Source: Leucaena leucocephala (Eukaryota > Streptophyta > Magnoliopsida > Fabales > Fabaceae). Taken from it: DNA of 64,000 nt. The DNA lies in contig CM073522.1 in assembly GCA_037074615.1 (NCBI GenBank), positions 30,874,962-30,938,961 on the forward strand, written 5' to 3'. The translations under genes and the position numbers were made by a program. Under the pieces are notes generated by a model, which was not told where the DNA came from, made no database searches, and saw nothing but the letters and a program-made list of their open reading frames with translations. Shown here one piece after another: positions 12,876-23,038 of this stretch (positions are counted from its first letter, which is position 1; each line of letters begins with the position of its first letter).

Positions 12876-12944
12876 AAGTTGAAGCATATTGTTTTTTATT
12901 AGTGACCTCATTGCTCAAGATCTTTTACTCCCCACTATTGATGT

Positions 12945-13115
12945 CGTTTATTAATTGGGCTTAGCCCAAAAAGGTTTTATCTTGTTGATAATGGCCCAAA
13001 AGCCTACAATTGTGGATACTGCTTAATGATGGAAAGCCCAATGTTAGTTTAGCCCAAATATGTAGTTGTGAGTGTCTGACCCACTTCAAATGGGCTTCTT
13101 TACAGAAATCCATTA
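12945..13115. promoter_or_regulatory. Cluster of GGCCCA/GCCCA motifs upstream of the permease
   Basis: At least six copies of TGGGC/GCCCA words in either orientation occur within 170 bp (TTGGGCTTAGCCCAA, GGCCCAAAAG, AAAGCCCAA, TAGCCCAAAT, ATGGGCTTC). GCCCA site-II-type motifs bind TCP factors and are typical of promoters of constitutively expressed plant genes. The cluster lies roughly 570-740 bp upstream of the permease ATG at 13687, so it may be the promoter of that gene or of an unseen divergent transcript. Confidence 0.4.
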
Positions 13116-13686
13116 GACTCTTTTAGGATCTATTTAGCATTTACAACCCTTTTCACGGGGGAATTTACTTTTGGTAAAAATCAGGCTCCCAAGCTCCAAT
13201 CCAATCGATAATTTAAAAAATAATCATCACAAAACATAAATATTATTTAAATCTATTTTGTTTTTTTTAATAAAATATTTCTATATGTACGGTCTCAAAT
13301 TTATTTTCATTAAAATAGATATACAGAATATTATTATGCTATATTGTCTTAATTTTTTATTCTTTAGTTTTCCTTCTAGATTGTATGGAGTAAGTATGGG
13401 AGAAAAAAATTATTTAGAATTCTATAAATAAATATTTTTAGGGTGTATAATCGTGATCCAAACAAGTACTAAAAATATGTGGTATCAAATTCATCAAAAA
13501 TAAAATAAAATAAAAAAGAAAATATAAAGATTCTTTTTACCTTGTTGGGACAATCTCTTCTTTTTCCGTTGACATGACTTTTGACAAAGTACCGTATGGT
13601 AGGGGACCATTTCCAAAATATTTGGGGTCACGTTATTTTACATTAGTGTTATAATACAATTTTGATTTCCTTTCCTCTCTTTCCTC

Positions 13687-16600
13687 ATGGATTCACATTA
13701 TAGCATGCCATTCTCTTCTTCGTCTTCCTCTCCGCATCTTAGAATCCTTACACATGCAAATGCAAATTCACCTCCGGCTCTGCTGAACCCACTGAGGATC
13801 ACACCAAGTGGCTTCAGAATAAGCAAGTTCGACCCCTTACTATTGTTCTTCCTTCTCTTATTTTTTGTCGTCTAAGCTTTAATTTTTCCTTTACCTGATT
13901 CATTTTTCATTTGATGAGTTCCTTCAATTCCTCCTCCTATCAGTAGCTACTTCACTTGTTTATGTTATCACCACCAGAAGAAGCCAAAGTCATTGTTCAG
14001 GAAGGAGCCTTTTGGTGGAAAGACGAAGAAATGGGGTTATCATCAATTGGTTAAAAATCCAATTGAAGCAGATGACAAGAAGAAGAAGAAGGGTAGCGTT
14101 ATTGGAGCTATCGCTCTTGTAATCGGGACCAGTATCGGTACTGGAATCCTCGCACTTCCCCAGAAAGCTTCCCCAGCTGTACACACTTCTTTCTTCTCCG
14201 TACTTCACTTGAGCTACAAAAGAGCAATTATTTGTGCCAAAAGCTTTTAAGAAAACACACCCACGTCAAATCAACCATAGGCACTTCATTTTCCAGTAAA
14301 ATTTACTTTTATTATTAATTTGACCTTTTTTATGTGTTTTTATACTATGTCTTCTGAAGATTTTCTTTTTGCCCTTCTGATATCAGTTATCGAATATTGG
14401 GGTGTTTAATGTATAATAAAAGCAGGGATTTGTTCCAAGTTCAGTATCAGTAATAGTATGTTGGGCTTTTCTCCTCATTGAAGCACTTTTACTTGTTGAA
14501 ATCAATGTGGCTCTTCTGAGGAAGAGGAAGAGAGATGGTGAATTGGAGGTCATTTCTATTAGAACAATGGCCCAAGAAACACTTGGGGAATGGGGTGGCA
14601 CTTTGGCCTCTGTCACTTATGTCTTATTGGGATATAGTTGCATGGCTGCTTACAGTTCCAAATCTGGAGATCTCCTTTTTCAATGGATCAATCTTCCAGC
14701 ACCAGTCTCAGGCTGTCTATTCACTGCTCTCTTGGCAATGCTTATCTCCTTTGGGGGAACCCAAGCAACTGATCTAGTTAACCAATGGCTTACAGCTTCC
14801 ATGATTGGTAAATTCATAATAGAACTGTTTGTGTAATATGAGAAGATACATAATAATATCTCCACCCCCTTAGATTATCATTTTAATCTACTGATATTCA
14901 TTTTTCAGATAAAGTAACACATCTCAAGATAAAAGTGAAAATTCATGGGTAAAAAACTCAACATCTGGAAATAGCTTTGTAAGTATGTTGAAAGAGAATT
15001 TGGGTGAAGTCAAGTGCAAGTGCAACGCATTTATCATGAGGTTGATATCTGTGCAGATTGGCTTGCCAATTATAATGGGGAGAATTACTATGAGGTCCAG
15101 GGACGAGATCTAATTACCGAAAAGTCCCAAATAGCATAAACTTGTCAATTCCTATACTGGAACTTATCATTGTTAACTCCTCAGTTGTCATTAGGGCTTT
15201 TGGGTAATTAAATCCTTTGTTTGAGACCTCATAGTAATTCCCCCATTATAATATTGTACAGGATTTTGGAGTAGTCAGGTTTAGGGATCCTCCTCAGGGT
15301 CTGAAAAAACATTTGTATAGGGACACAAATGGGTGTTTCAATCCCCCGTTCTTTATTTGATTTAATAAAGAGTTTGGGCTCTGGCCCCATTTTCACACAC
15401 AAAAAAAAAAGAACCGACAAGACAAGAAGTTGATTTTCACAGCAGCATCTTCTCAACATGTTAAAGTAACATATTAATGCTGGTACTTTCTTATTTCTTC
15501 ATCAGCTGTTTTGATAACTTGGGTATCTTATAGTATTTTTACTTGTTTGGAGGTTTTAATTATGTTGAACTCCTGCACTGCACCCTACATGCCCATATAT
15601 AAGAATATCCTCTGATTAGTTTGATTACTTCATTCATCATTGAGTGTGGTAAGTAAAAAGTTGTTACTAGTAACATTTGGAATCTTGTAAACAGGTCTCT
15701 TATTGGCTATTGAAGGACTAGCATTTGCATTTGGGGGATGGTCTGGAATAGGAGGAGGCAGTGACTGGGCAAAGATACCAGCAGCGATGCCAGTCATTAT
15801 CTTTTCCCTAGTGTATCATGATATAGCACCTGGTAAAAGATGAAAACTTTTAGTTTGAAATCTAATATGGACATAGTCACATGACAAAAATACTGAGTGT
15901 TCAAGTGCAGTTTGAAGTCTCATGTTGTGTCTAATATGAATTTCAAGAACAATATGACTTTGTTTTTGAAGTACCCATGTTTCATGGCCTGAAATCCATA
16001 CTTATATATGTCCTTGCAGTTCTTTGTGCATATTTGGAAGGTGATTTGGATCGTATTAGAGCTTCAGTATTTTTGGGTAGTCTTGTGCCACTGATAGCAT
16101 TGCTTGTTTGGGATGCAATTGCCCTTGGTTTGGCAGCAGATGTAGAACAAATAGTTGATCCTATTGAGCTGTTATGCAGGTATTTCATCCTTTGCAGAAT
16201 CATTTTGGAAGACTTCAGTTAATGATATTAGTTACAAGCAATGGTTAAAACCACAAGTTGGTCCTCAAAAACTGACATCACATATCATTTTAAAAAGTTT
16301 GTATGGCATCAATTTAATACCTCTGTGAGAATGAAATTGAAAAAGGATTATACTTAAGAGTATTATTATAATACAAACAAATCTTTGAAGGATATGAAAG
16401 GATGGTGCAAAACTCCCTAATTAATCAAAGCACGGAGTTTTTTCCCTTCACACTCTTCTGGCTTTTATTCTCCTGTTATTTATTGAATTGAAAAATGTAA
16501 AATTAAAACTGGTAAGTGTGAATGATTTAGGGTGGAATGGAGTGGTTTTTCACTTTTGGTTGGGGCCTTCTCACTTCTAGCAGTTGGGACTTCACTTATT

Positions 16601-17873
16601 GGTATCCTCCTCGGTTTCTCAGAGTTCTTCAAGGAGCAACTTAAAAATCTAGTCTGGTTTTCTCCTCCAACCCAGAAATTAAAAGTAAATTTCATACCTT
16701 TAGTAACTTAATTAGATAATCTCATACGATTACTAAATGATTAAAGCTGTTTGGAGACAGGGTGGTTGGTGGGGAAGGAATAAAATGAACATCATGGCCA
16801 TGACAATTGCAGTTGCTCCTTCTCTTTTTGTCTCAACAACTTTTCCAGATGCATTCTCTGCTGCTACAGATATTGCTGTAAGTTGGGGAAGATGGTATTC
16901 CTTTGGGAATCAATCATCAAAATTTGCTTGAAATGAGATTGCTCTGAAACTAAGAAGCATGCATGTACACTAAATTAAGCACAGATGACACAAATATGAA
17001 ATATAAGGTGTTGTTATTGATTTGAAAAGTTAAATCTTATCTGGCACTTTTTGAACACACATGATTTATTCTTTTGAAGTGTACATATGTTCCTGTATGA
17101 GGGACCCTTTTCAATTTGGTCGTCCACAGAAAAAAGAATCTAAACCAGTCCTTAGATGGAAAATAACTTCAATCAATTCAATCCTTGTATTAACATTTCA
17201 CTTCTTTAAGTGATCATATGCACAATTAGTGATAATGCATAATCCTTAAGTGCACTTGGAGAATTATTTTCACCCAGAAACTTACCTAGATTTCAGATAT
17301 TTAAGTGCTAAAAAATGCCATATCATTAAGCACCACAAAATGTGATTTATAATTAGCTAGATGTGTTTCCTCATGCATTGCACGAAGTTTAAGAATGAGT
17401 CGTACTTTTCATGGCTTTTGAATATTATGGATTGCTACAAAGTTTATTATATATGTGGATACATTGATTATTTTGATTGAAAAATAACTCCAAATGAGCA
17501 TTTACCTATTGCAGAAATCCATTAACAGGTCATTTCACTCATTCTATGAGTTTTGAGAGCAGAATTATAACAGAAATAGTATTGTAGTCAAATGTTTGTC
17601 ACATTACATATAAAAAAGTTTCAGTCCTTTTTTATGGTTGGTCACTGATACCTGATGATGGTGAACCAGGGGGGATACTGCATGACAGTGCTGTATGGAG
17701 TTCTTCCACCAGCAATGGCATGGAGAATGCAGAAGAGGGAGGAATACGAGTGTTGTGGTGGGGAAAAGTCATTATTATCAGGTGCTTGGCCAGCTCTTAT
17801 TATGGTTGGTTTATTTGCTTGTGGCATTGTGATGGATCAAATCCTACAAGATACCCAAGCTCTGCATTTGTAA
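13687..17873 (+). CDS. Tryptophan/tyrosine permease family transporter, plastid-targeted type
   Basis: Eight exons inferred from GT-AG sites and phase: 13687-13826, 13944-14178, 14426-14807, 15695-15832, 16020-16179, 16531-16684, 16761-16877, 17670-17873. The joined frame is 509 residues. Residues 1-60 are rich in Ser and Pro and poor in acidic residues, like a chloroplast transit peptide; 60-96 are Lys-rich. From 97 on there are about eleven hydrophobic segments, starting with IGTSIGTGILALP, the usual first helix of Trp/Tyr permeases (amino-acid/polyamine/organocation superfamily). Later landmarks are GLAFAFGGWSG, LVPLIALLVWDAI, STTFPDAFSAATDIAGGYC and LYGVLPPAMAW. I relate it to Arabidopsis At2g33260 from memory. 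The likely role is aromatic amino-acid transport across a plastid membrane, which is inference: bacterial relatives (TyrP, Mtr) are H+ symporters, while plant members are poorly characterised. The first intron border is the least certain. Confidence 0.85.
15077..15244 (-). mobile_element. Short MITE (168 bp) in permease intron 3
   Basis: Inverted ends GGGGAGAATTACTATGAGGTC and GACCTCATAGTAATTCCCC define the element. It is flanked by ATTATAAT on both sides (15069-15076 and 15245-15252). The inside matches the aquaporin-intron copy at 33463-33601 in opposite orientation (shared 'aacaatgataagtt' and 'aagtttatgcta'). The 8-9 bp duplications fit a hAT- or Mutator-type transposase; no coding capacity. 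Confidence 0.75.
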
Positions 17874-18528
17874 ATTCCTTCACCTTGTATATTCAACTCT
17901 CATTCTCTGAACAACATACTCTCGAGGAGATATAAATGTAATCAATTCAATTGTATGTGGTGAAATGGCCTAAAACAGAAGCGAGGGAAATATCTGTCGT
18001 TGCTGAAGTCCCCGGAATTCAGAAATAAGGATAATATTCAAAACATTATAATCTCAATCTGAACAATTAACAACTAGTGATCAACTTGCGAAACTTGAGA
18101 GAAGGATTGAGATGGTTGAGACAAAAACGAGAGTTTCTAACGGTATAAATTTCTGTTAAATCTCTCTTAAAGTTGAAATTTTAAATGAGATATTCATATT
18201 ATGAAAGATAACATGAATCCTAAAATTGAGTGGGTTGTTTATCTGATAATGGTATTTACAAAAAGCGGTTGACAATATATAAAGAAAAGAAGCTATCCAG
18301 AAAACTGCGAGCATTTTAACCCTTCACGAGTTGCTCAGTCACGCCATCAAGCGAAAATATCAGCATTTTATAGCTTCACTCCGACATTGCAGGTACATCT
18401 ACTTTTACCCAATAGTGAATACACACGTATTTAGATTGGGTTCTACAGATGACATGGCGTTTTGCTATTGGTTGTTTTTTATTAAGTTCCCAGCTCTCTA
18501 CCTATAGTAGTAATGAGCACGCGCGAAG
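17874..18528. other. Convergent 3' ends of permease and esterase-like gene
   Basis: This is the 655-bp gap between two genes transcribed towards each other. It should hold both 3' untranslated regions and polyadenylation sites. I see no further gene or repeat. Confidence 0.5.
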
Positions 18529-19542
18529 TTACTCGCTCCCCTCAACGGCGGCGCGGTGTTTAGCTTTCCCACCGGATGCGCGGCTGCGAAGCCACTCGAC
18601 CATATCCCCAAATACCAGTTCCACGTTCTCATCGGGTTCGCCTATCAACTGATGCCACATCCCCTCATATATCTTCAGCGTCTTATCCTTACTGGCGGCG
18701 CGTGCGTACAACTCCTTCACACAAGCCGGGTCGCATACTACGTCATCGCCGCCGTGCACAATCAGGAACGGTACCTCCACCTCTTCGTACCTGCCCTGCA
18801 ACTCTCTGCAAATCCTCAGCAACTCAAGCGCCGTCGCCGCGCGTGGCCTGGCCACCTTCCTATTCGGGCTCGCCAACGCCAGCTTCCTCTTCCACTCCAC
18901 CTTGAACGACACATCCGGGATCGAGCCGCGAGTAGGAACCACGTGCCACGTCGGAACTACTGCCGCCACGAGTGAAAGGAAGTGCTCCAGTGGCCACGGT
19001 GGCTTGAACTTTGCACTAATCCCGCACATGGCGCCATTTAGGATAAGCCCATCCCATGGCCTGGATTCTCCGGCGGGCGAATCGGGACGGCGGAGAGTGA
19101 TAAGGAGTGCGATAGCGCCGCCGAGAGACTCGGAGTAGAGGAAGGAAGGGAGAGAAGGGTCGTAGCGGGAACGGAAGGAGTCGAAGAAAGAAATGCAGTC
19201 GTCGACGACTGGGTTGATGTCGGGGATGTGAGCGAAGAGGCCGTCAGAGAAGCCGTGGCCTTGGTGATCGATGGCGCAAGTGGCAAATCCGGCCTTGGTG
19301 AAGTGAACGGCGGTGAGCTGGACGAACCAGCTGGATTCGCCGGTAAAACCGTGGACGAGGGCGACGATCCCGATGACGGGGGTGGGAGGGAGCGGGCTCC
19401 ACCACTGCGTGAAGAGTTTGAGACCTCGAGAGTCAGTGATGAACTCGGAGCCGTGACTCACCGAGTGACGAGCGTAGAATTCGTCGGCAGAGATAGAGCC
19501 GAATGGGCTCTTCTCGTTGGCCTCCGCCATGGGGTGCACCAT
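18529..19542 (-). CDS. Caffeoylshikimate esterase / monoacylglycerol lipase-like alpha/beta hydrolase
   Basis: A single uninterrupted 337-codon frame, full length for plant CSE/MAGL-like hydrolases (about 320-350). Visible landmarks: oxyanion strand HGFTGES at 64-70; the family block AIDHQGHGFSDG around 90-101; nucleophile elbow YSESLGG with Ser139; HGGDDVV with Asp267; and MWHQLIGEPDEN with His297. Together these give the Ser-Asp-His triad. The position before the elbow is Ser137 where many relatives have Gly (GESMGG); I believe the At1g11090-type subgroup shares this. The reaction would be hydrolysis of monoacylglycerol or a caffeoyl ester; the true substrate cannot be read from sequence. 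There is no signal peptide, so it is probably cytosolic. The gene is intronless and far more GC-rich than its surroundings. An in-frame second ATG at codon 5 is an alternative start. Long frames on the opposite strand are shadows. Confidence 0.9.
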   Translation of the reverse strand: MVHPMAEANEKSPFGSISADEFYARHSVSHGSEFITDSRGLKLFTQWWSPLPPTPVIGIVALVHGFTGESSWFVQLTAVHFTKAGFATCAIDHQGHGFSDGLFAHIPDINPVVDDCISFFDSFRSRYDPSLPSFLYSESLGGAIALLITLRRPDSPAGESRPWDGLILNGAMCGISAKFKPPWPLEHFLSLVAAVVPTWHVVPTRGSIPDVSFKVEWKRKLALASPNRKVARPRAATALELLRICRELQGRYEEVEVPFLIVHGGDDVVCDPACVKELYARAASKDKTLKIYEGMWHQLIGEPDENVELVFGDMVEWLRSRASGGKAKHRAAVEGSE

Positions 19543-19660
19543 TGTCGCTAAAATGCACCGTTCTGAAGCGAAACCGTGGGAATTAAGGTTTTCCCATGCT
19601 GCCCCATCTACTGCTTCTATATATCATCGTTTGCTTCGCTTCTCTTTACCTTATCTCAAT
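19543..19660 (-). promoter_or_regulatory. Core promoter and leader of the esterase-like gene
   Basis: Read on the minus strand, a TATA-like GATATATAG lies near 19616-19625, about 75-80 bp upstream of the ATG at 19542, which leaves room for a leader of roughly 45-50 nucleotides. Confidence 0.45.
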
Positions 19661-19842
19661 TTGAAATTATATTTTGATTGGAGTACAATGTAAACTTAGC
19701 TTAAAGAATGATAGTACTTATAACTGGAAAAGGCAAGTAAAGGAGAGAAGATCAAATAAGGGTTGATGTCCCATCTTGTGGCTTATTCGCACATAAGTTT
19801 TTCTTTTTCTTTTTTTTTTATAAATAAGAGGTTATAGATTTA

Positions 19843-20359
19843 GGGCCTGTTTGGATAGGATTTTAAAAAATGACTTATGAAAAAAAAAGTTTATGGACAG
19901 CTTATGAAAAAGGGCTTTTAGAGAAGAGTTTATGGAAAAAAAGTGGTTTTGAATAAATAAGTGTTTGGATAGTTATTTTTAGAATGACTTTTTATATTGG
20001 TAAATTACTAAAGAGGGTATGATTTGATTTAAAGTAAGAGAGAAGAGAGAGGTAGAGAAAAGAGAAGAGAGAGGAGAGAGGGTAGAGAGGATAAAGGAGA
20101 GAGGGTGTAAGAAAAAGTAGGAGAGAGGAGAGAGGGTGTAAGAAAAAGTATGGGTAAAATAATAATTGGATAGTTCATAAGCTCTTTTACTGTTGAAAAG
20201 TTAGTTTTAATAGTTTATGCAAAACCAGATTTTAAACCATGGTTTTGCCCAAAAGCATTTATGGATAAATATGGCTGTTTGTTTTAAAATTTCTCTAAAC
20301 TAAGATTTTACCTAAAAGGGCTTCTAAAACTATGGTTTGCAACGTTTCTAAACACACCC
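19843..20359 (-). mobile_element. Tourist-like MITE copy D (517 bp)
   Basis: The ends are GGGCCTGTTTGGATAGG at the left and CTAAACACACCC at the right, flanked by TTA on both sides (19840-19842 and 20360-20362). Reverse-complement order of the blocks seen at 28871: the GA-rich low-complexity middle, then 'gtaagaaaaagta', 'ttaaaccatggttttg' and 'gctgtttgttttaaaa'. TTA target duplications are typical of PIF/Harbinger elements. Confidence 0.85.
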
Positions 20360-21762
20360 TTAATTAGTTTACAACATTAGACTAGTAGTACTAATTATTT
20401 TGGTTAAAAATAATAATACAACTATGAGATTTACAACAGTTGATATTTAGTTAAATTTGTTAACTATCAAGTTCGATTTTTAGTATAAAAAAATTAATCA
20501 TTACTATTTATAGTAGATATTTTTAAATTAGAAAAATAACAACGGAAAATCAAAAATTGGTTAAGAGTCTTTCTTTAAGTTTTTATTTAGCTAAAGATAT
20601 CTTTATTATTTTAAGATTAGAATATAATTTTTTTTAATTTTTTCAATAACTATATTTTTTATAATTCGAATTTATATTTAGAGTTTAGGGTTTAATTTTT
20701 TATTTAGTTAAAGATATCTTTATTATTTTAAGATTTAGAATTATTTTTTCAATAAGTATATTTTTATAATTCGAATTTATATTTTTTTTATAATATGAGA
20801 CTATTTATTATCTCCACTAATAAATTTTTCTGCATATGAACCAATAAATTTTCAAACAGTGAGCTCTAACCGATTTTTTAAGATATGAATTGTGATGGAA
20901 ATAATTAATTAAGTAGGTAGAGGGAGGGAGGGAGGGAGGGAGAAGGGATGGGGACATAACAATAGATTAATTAGGAAGGTGAAGGGTAGATGAAATGTTT
21001 AAATGCGCACGGGAAGTTGTTGAACCACGCCAGTATCACCTTTTCTTGTGAGAGACTCCAAATTGTACAAAAAGAAGGAACAGGAAAGTTACTTTATTAT
21101 TTCACCATTCACCACCTTTGAATGGGCAAGAGAACGCAAGTATATGTCCCTTCATTATGGTGTTCCCTGCTGTGAATGGGGAGTATTAATTAAATTTTGA
21201 GATTTATTTTTAGTATATATTAGAGTTATTTTCTTATCATAATGACTTAAATTATTTTTAATAATTTTTTTATATTATATACTTTTAATCATCTCTTTAC
21301 TTAATCAACGAAGTATTTTTTTATTTATATTCTAACTAACAGGGAGAATTTATCGCAGAAACCATTTACCTTTTTATCATTCCTCCACCATAACTAATCT
21401 GATGCTCATCCCTAAATCCTTTATCTTGATTCTTGACCAAAAATCATAGTTTATAATAAAAACTATCTAGTAGCTTGGTTAATTTTCAAAATGAGAAGAA
21501 AAATCTCCTTAATGAGATATTATATGTATATATAATAAAAACTTATCTATCATGCATTTATTGAAGTGGTTGGCCCATACTGGTAGAGGAAGCTTTGATA
21601 ACAGCCAACAGTTCAATTATTGAGAAAAAGTATCAGCCATTGTATATTTAGACCTTACGTCTCCATTTTATTGATTTTATCCAGGCCCCAACTCTATCCA
21701 ACCAAAAATGCCCCGCTCTATCAAGTTTAACGGATAAAAGGACGAGTAAGTGCCTGGCTATT
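20360..21762. other. AT-rich intergenic DNA with a tandem duplication
   Basis: No gene-like frame. It contains a tandem duplication with a unit of about 117 bp (first unit from about 20581, second from about 20698 to 20795) sharing 'aaagatatctttattatttt' and 'ataattcgaatttatat'. There is also a (GGGA)n run near 20922-20942. Confidence 0.6.
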
Positions 21763-21949
21763 ACCAACGGGGTTACTCTAAGTGGTAAGCAGTTCGGTAT
21801 CGCTTAAATGAGATCTCGAGTTCGAGCTTTAGCGTACGCAGAAAATCCACGTTAGGAGACTCACCCACCATAGCCAGGTGCGCGATGCGAGTCGGATCCG
21901 GATATAGTAGGGGCAAAGCTCCGGTGAACCGGGTGGGCAACAAAAAAAA
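21763..21949 (+). mobile_element. tRNA-derived SINE (copy 1), first half of a composite element
   Basis: Starts near ACCAACGGGG. An RNA polymerase III A-box-like word (ACTCTAAGTGG) is followed about 30 bp later by a B-box-like word (GAGTTCGAGCTT), the layout of a tRNA-derived head. The body contains 'gactcacccaccatagccag', 'gtcggatccggat' and 'ggggcaaagctccg', and it ends with CAACAAAAAAAA. Related copies are at 40665-40822 and 52030-52206. It is followed directly by unit X. Confidence 0.75.
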
Positions 21950-22150
21950 TGCGTGGCTATTTAAAATATATTTAATCTTTGAAGAGTATAGTTTTATTGT
22001 AGTTTTAGTTATGATATTGGGAAAACTTCCTAGTTTCTGAGTGTCTAAGTTTATACTGAAGATAATTTATGACTCGCCTTGCTTAATATTGATATTAGGA
22101 GAAAAGAAAATTTTACCCTCGGGATAAACCCAACTTTTTTAAAAAAAAAT
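21950..22150 (+). mobile_element. Unit X joined to SINE copy 1
   Basis: Starts with 'gcgtggctatttaaaatata' immediately after the SINE's A-run. It continues through the shared blocks 'ttttattgtagttttagtt', 'cctagtttctgagtgtctaa' and 'gactcgccttgcttaatatt', and ends in 'aaacccaacttttttaaaaa'. The same order (SINE, A-run, unit X) occurs on the minus strand at 51815-52206. Confidence 0.65.
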
Positions 22151-22871
22151 TGTATAAAACAAATGCGTCACTTTTCATCATTAAAACAATTTCTATATAT
22201 TGCACAAAGAAAGGAATCTATTTATTTTCTATATATTAGAAAAGAATTTATATTCAACCCATGTAGTTGAATGGGAAGGGGTTAATCCTCGTAACATGTC
22301 AAATAAAGATTTGAGTATTCATTTAAAGAGATATTTATATTTAGTATTTAATAATATCTTAAATATAATTGTTTAAAAAGATATTTGCGATAACAAACAA
22401 AGTCTCTTAATCAATACTAATAGCAAATCTTGTTGCCCTACCCCACCAAAAAGAAAACTCTTATCATAAGCCATGAAGATTGAAGAGTTAAACTTCACCC
22501 AAAGCACAAGTTATAGATATAAGACCAATAAGATCCTGACTCTATCCGTGAGTTGATTTATCATACTATCTCCGTTATAATCGATGAGATAGAATATATT
22601 ATTTGAATTTAAACTCATCTAAATCTCTATCATATATTCACAGCATCATCAATGCTCCTTCTTCATTGGCAAGCTTAATTCAGCTCTTGCAGCATTTTCA
22701 AAGTAAAATTTCAAACTCAAAACAGCTGAATATATATGCACACACAAAAGAGAACAAAACAAGAAGTTGACAAGAGAAGCGAGAGATGCAAATTAAATGA
22801 AAGAGGAAACAGATGAGTATTTACGAAGGTGGCCTGCTGGTAGCGCAGTGGCATGAATACGATAATCAGAA
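22151..22871. other. Intergenic DNA downstream of the peptide-like locus P2
   Basis: No gene recognised. The part next to 22872 probably holds the 3' untranslated region of the minus-strand locus P2. The alternative frame of P2 stays open down to 22793, but I consider this fortuitous. Confidence 0.4.
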
Positions 22872-23038
22872 TCAGAGAAAGGTTGGGAGGTCGGGGTGGA
22901 TGAAGGCATAACCGAGAGGAGGAGGAAGATGATTTGGAGGAGACATATCGTCGAACAGTTGAAGGGCGTCATAGTCACAGAAAGGCTCAGAAATATTAAG
23001 GAGATGATGGTGAACAACCATGTGCTGATTGGGGCCAT
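22872..23038 (-). pseudogene. Small secreted peptide locus P2, frameshifted paralogue of P1
   Basis: Read on the minus strand, ATG at 23038 opens with a signal-peptide-like stretch MAPISTWLFTIISLIFLSLS, close to the start of P1 (24768-24923). The conserved C-terminus, GYAFIHPDLPTFL followed by TGA, is in a different frame (stop at 22874-22872), so at least one net indel separates the two halves. Nucleotide similarity to P1 continues through the stop (shared TTTCTCTGATTCT), which shows that the second frame is the ancestral one. A TATA-like TATATAAATT lies near 23083-23092, about 50 bp upstream. It could be a recent pseudogene, an assembly error, or an allele that is intact in other plants. 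A small intron is unlikely given the size. I do not recognise the family. Confidence 0.55.

Noticed and set aside
18902..19551. Long plus-strand and alternate frames (18556-18975, 18902-19138, 19228-19551) over the esterase-like gene
   Set aside because: They are antisense or shifted shadows of the GC-rich 337-codon hydrolase frame, which has the complete catalytic triad.
21785..21835. Possible tRNA gene suggested by A-box and B-box-like words
   Set aside because: No cloverleaf can be formed around them, and the same sequence recurs at other sites with an A-rich tail, so it is the SINE head.
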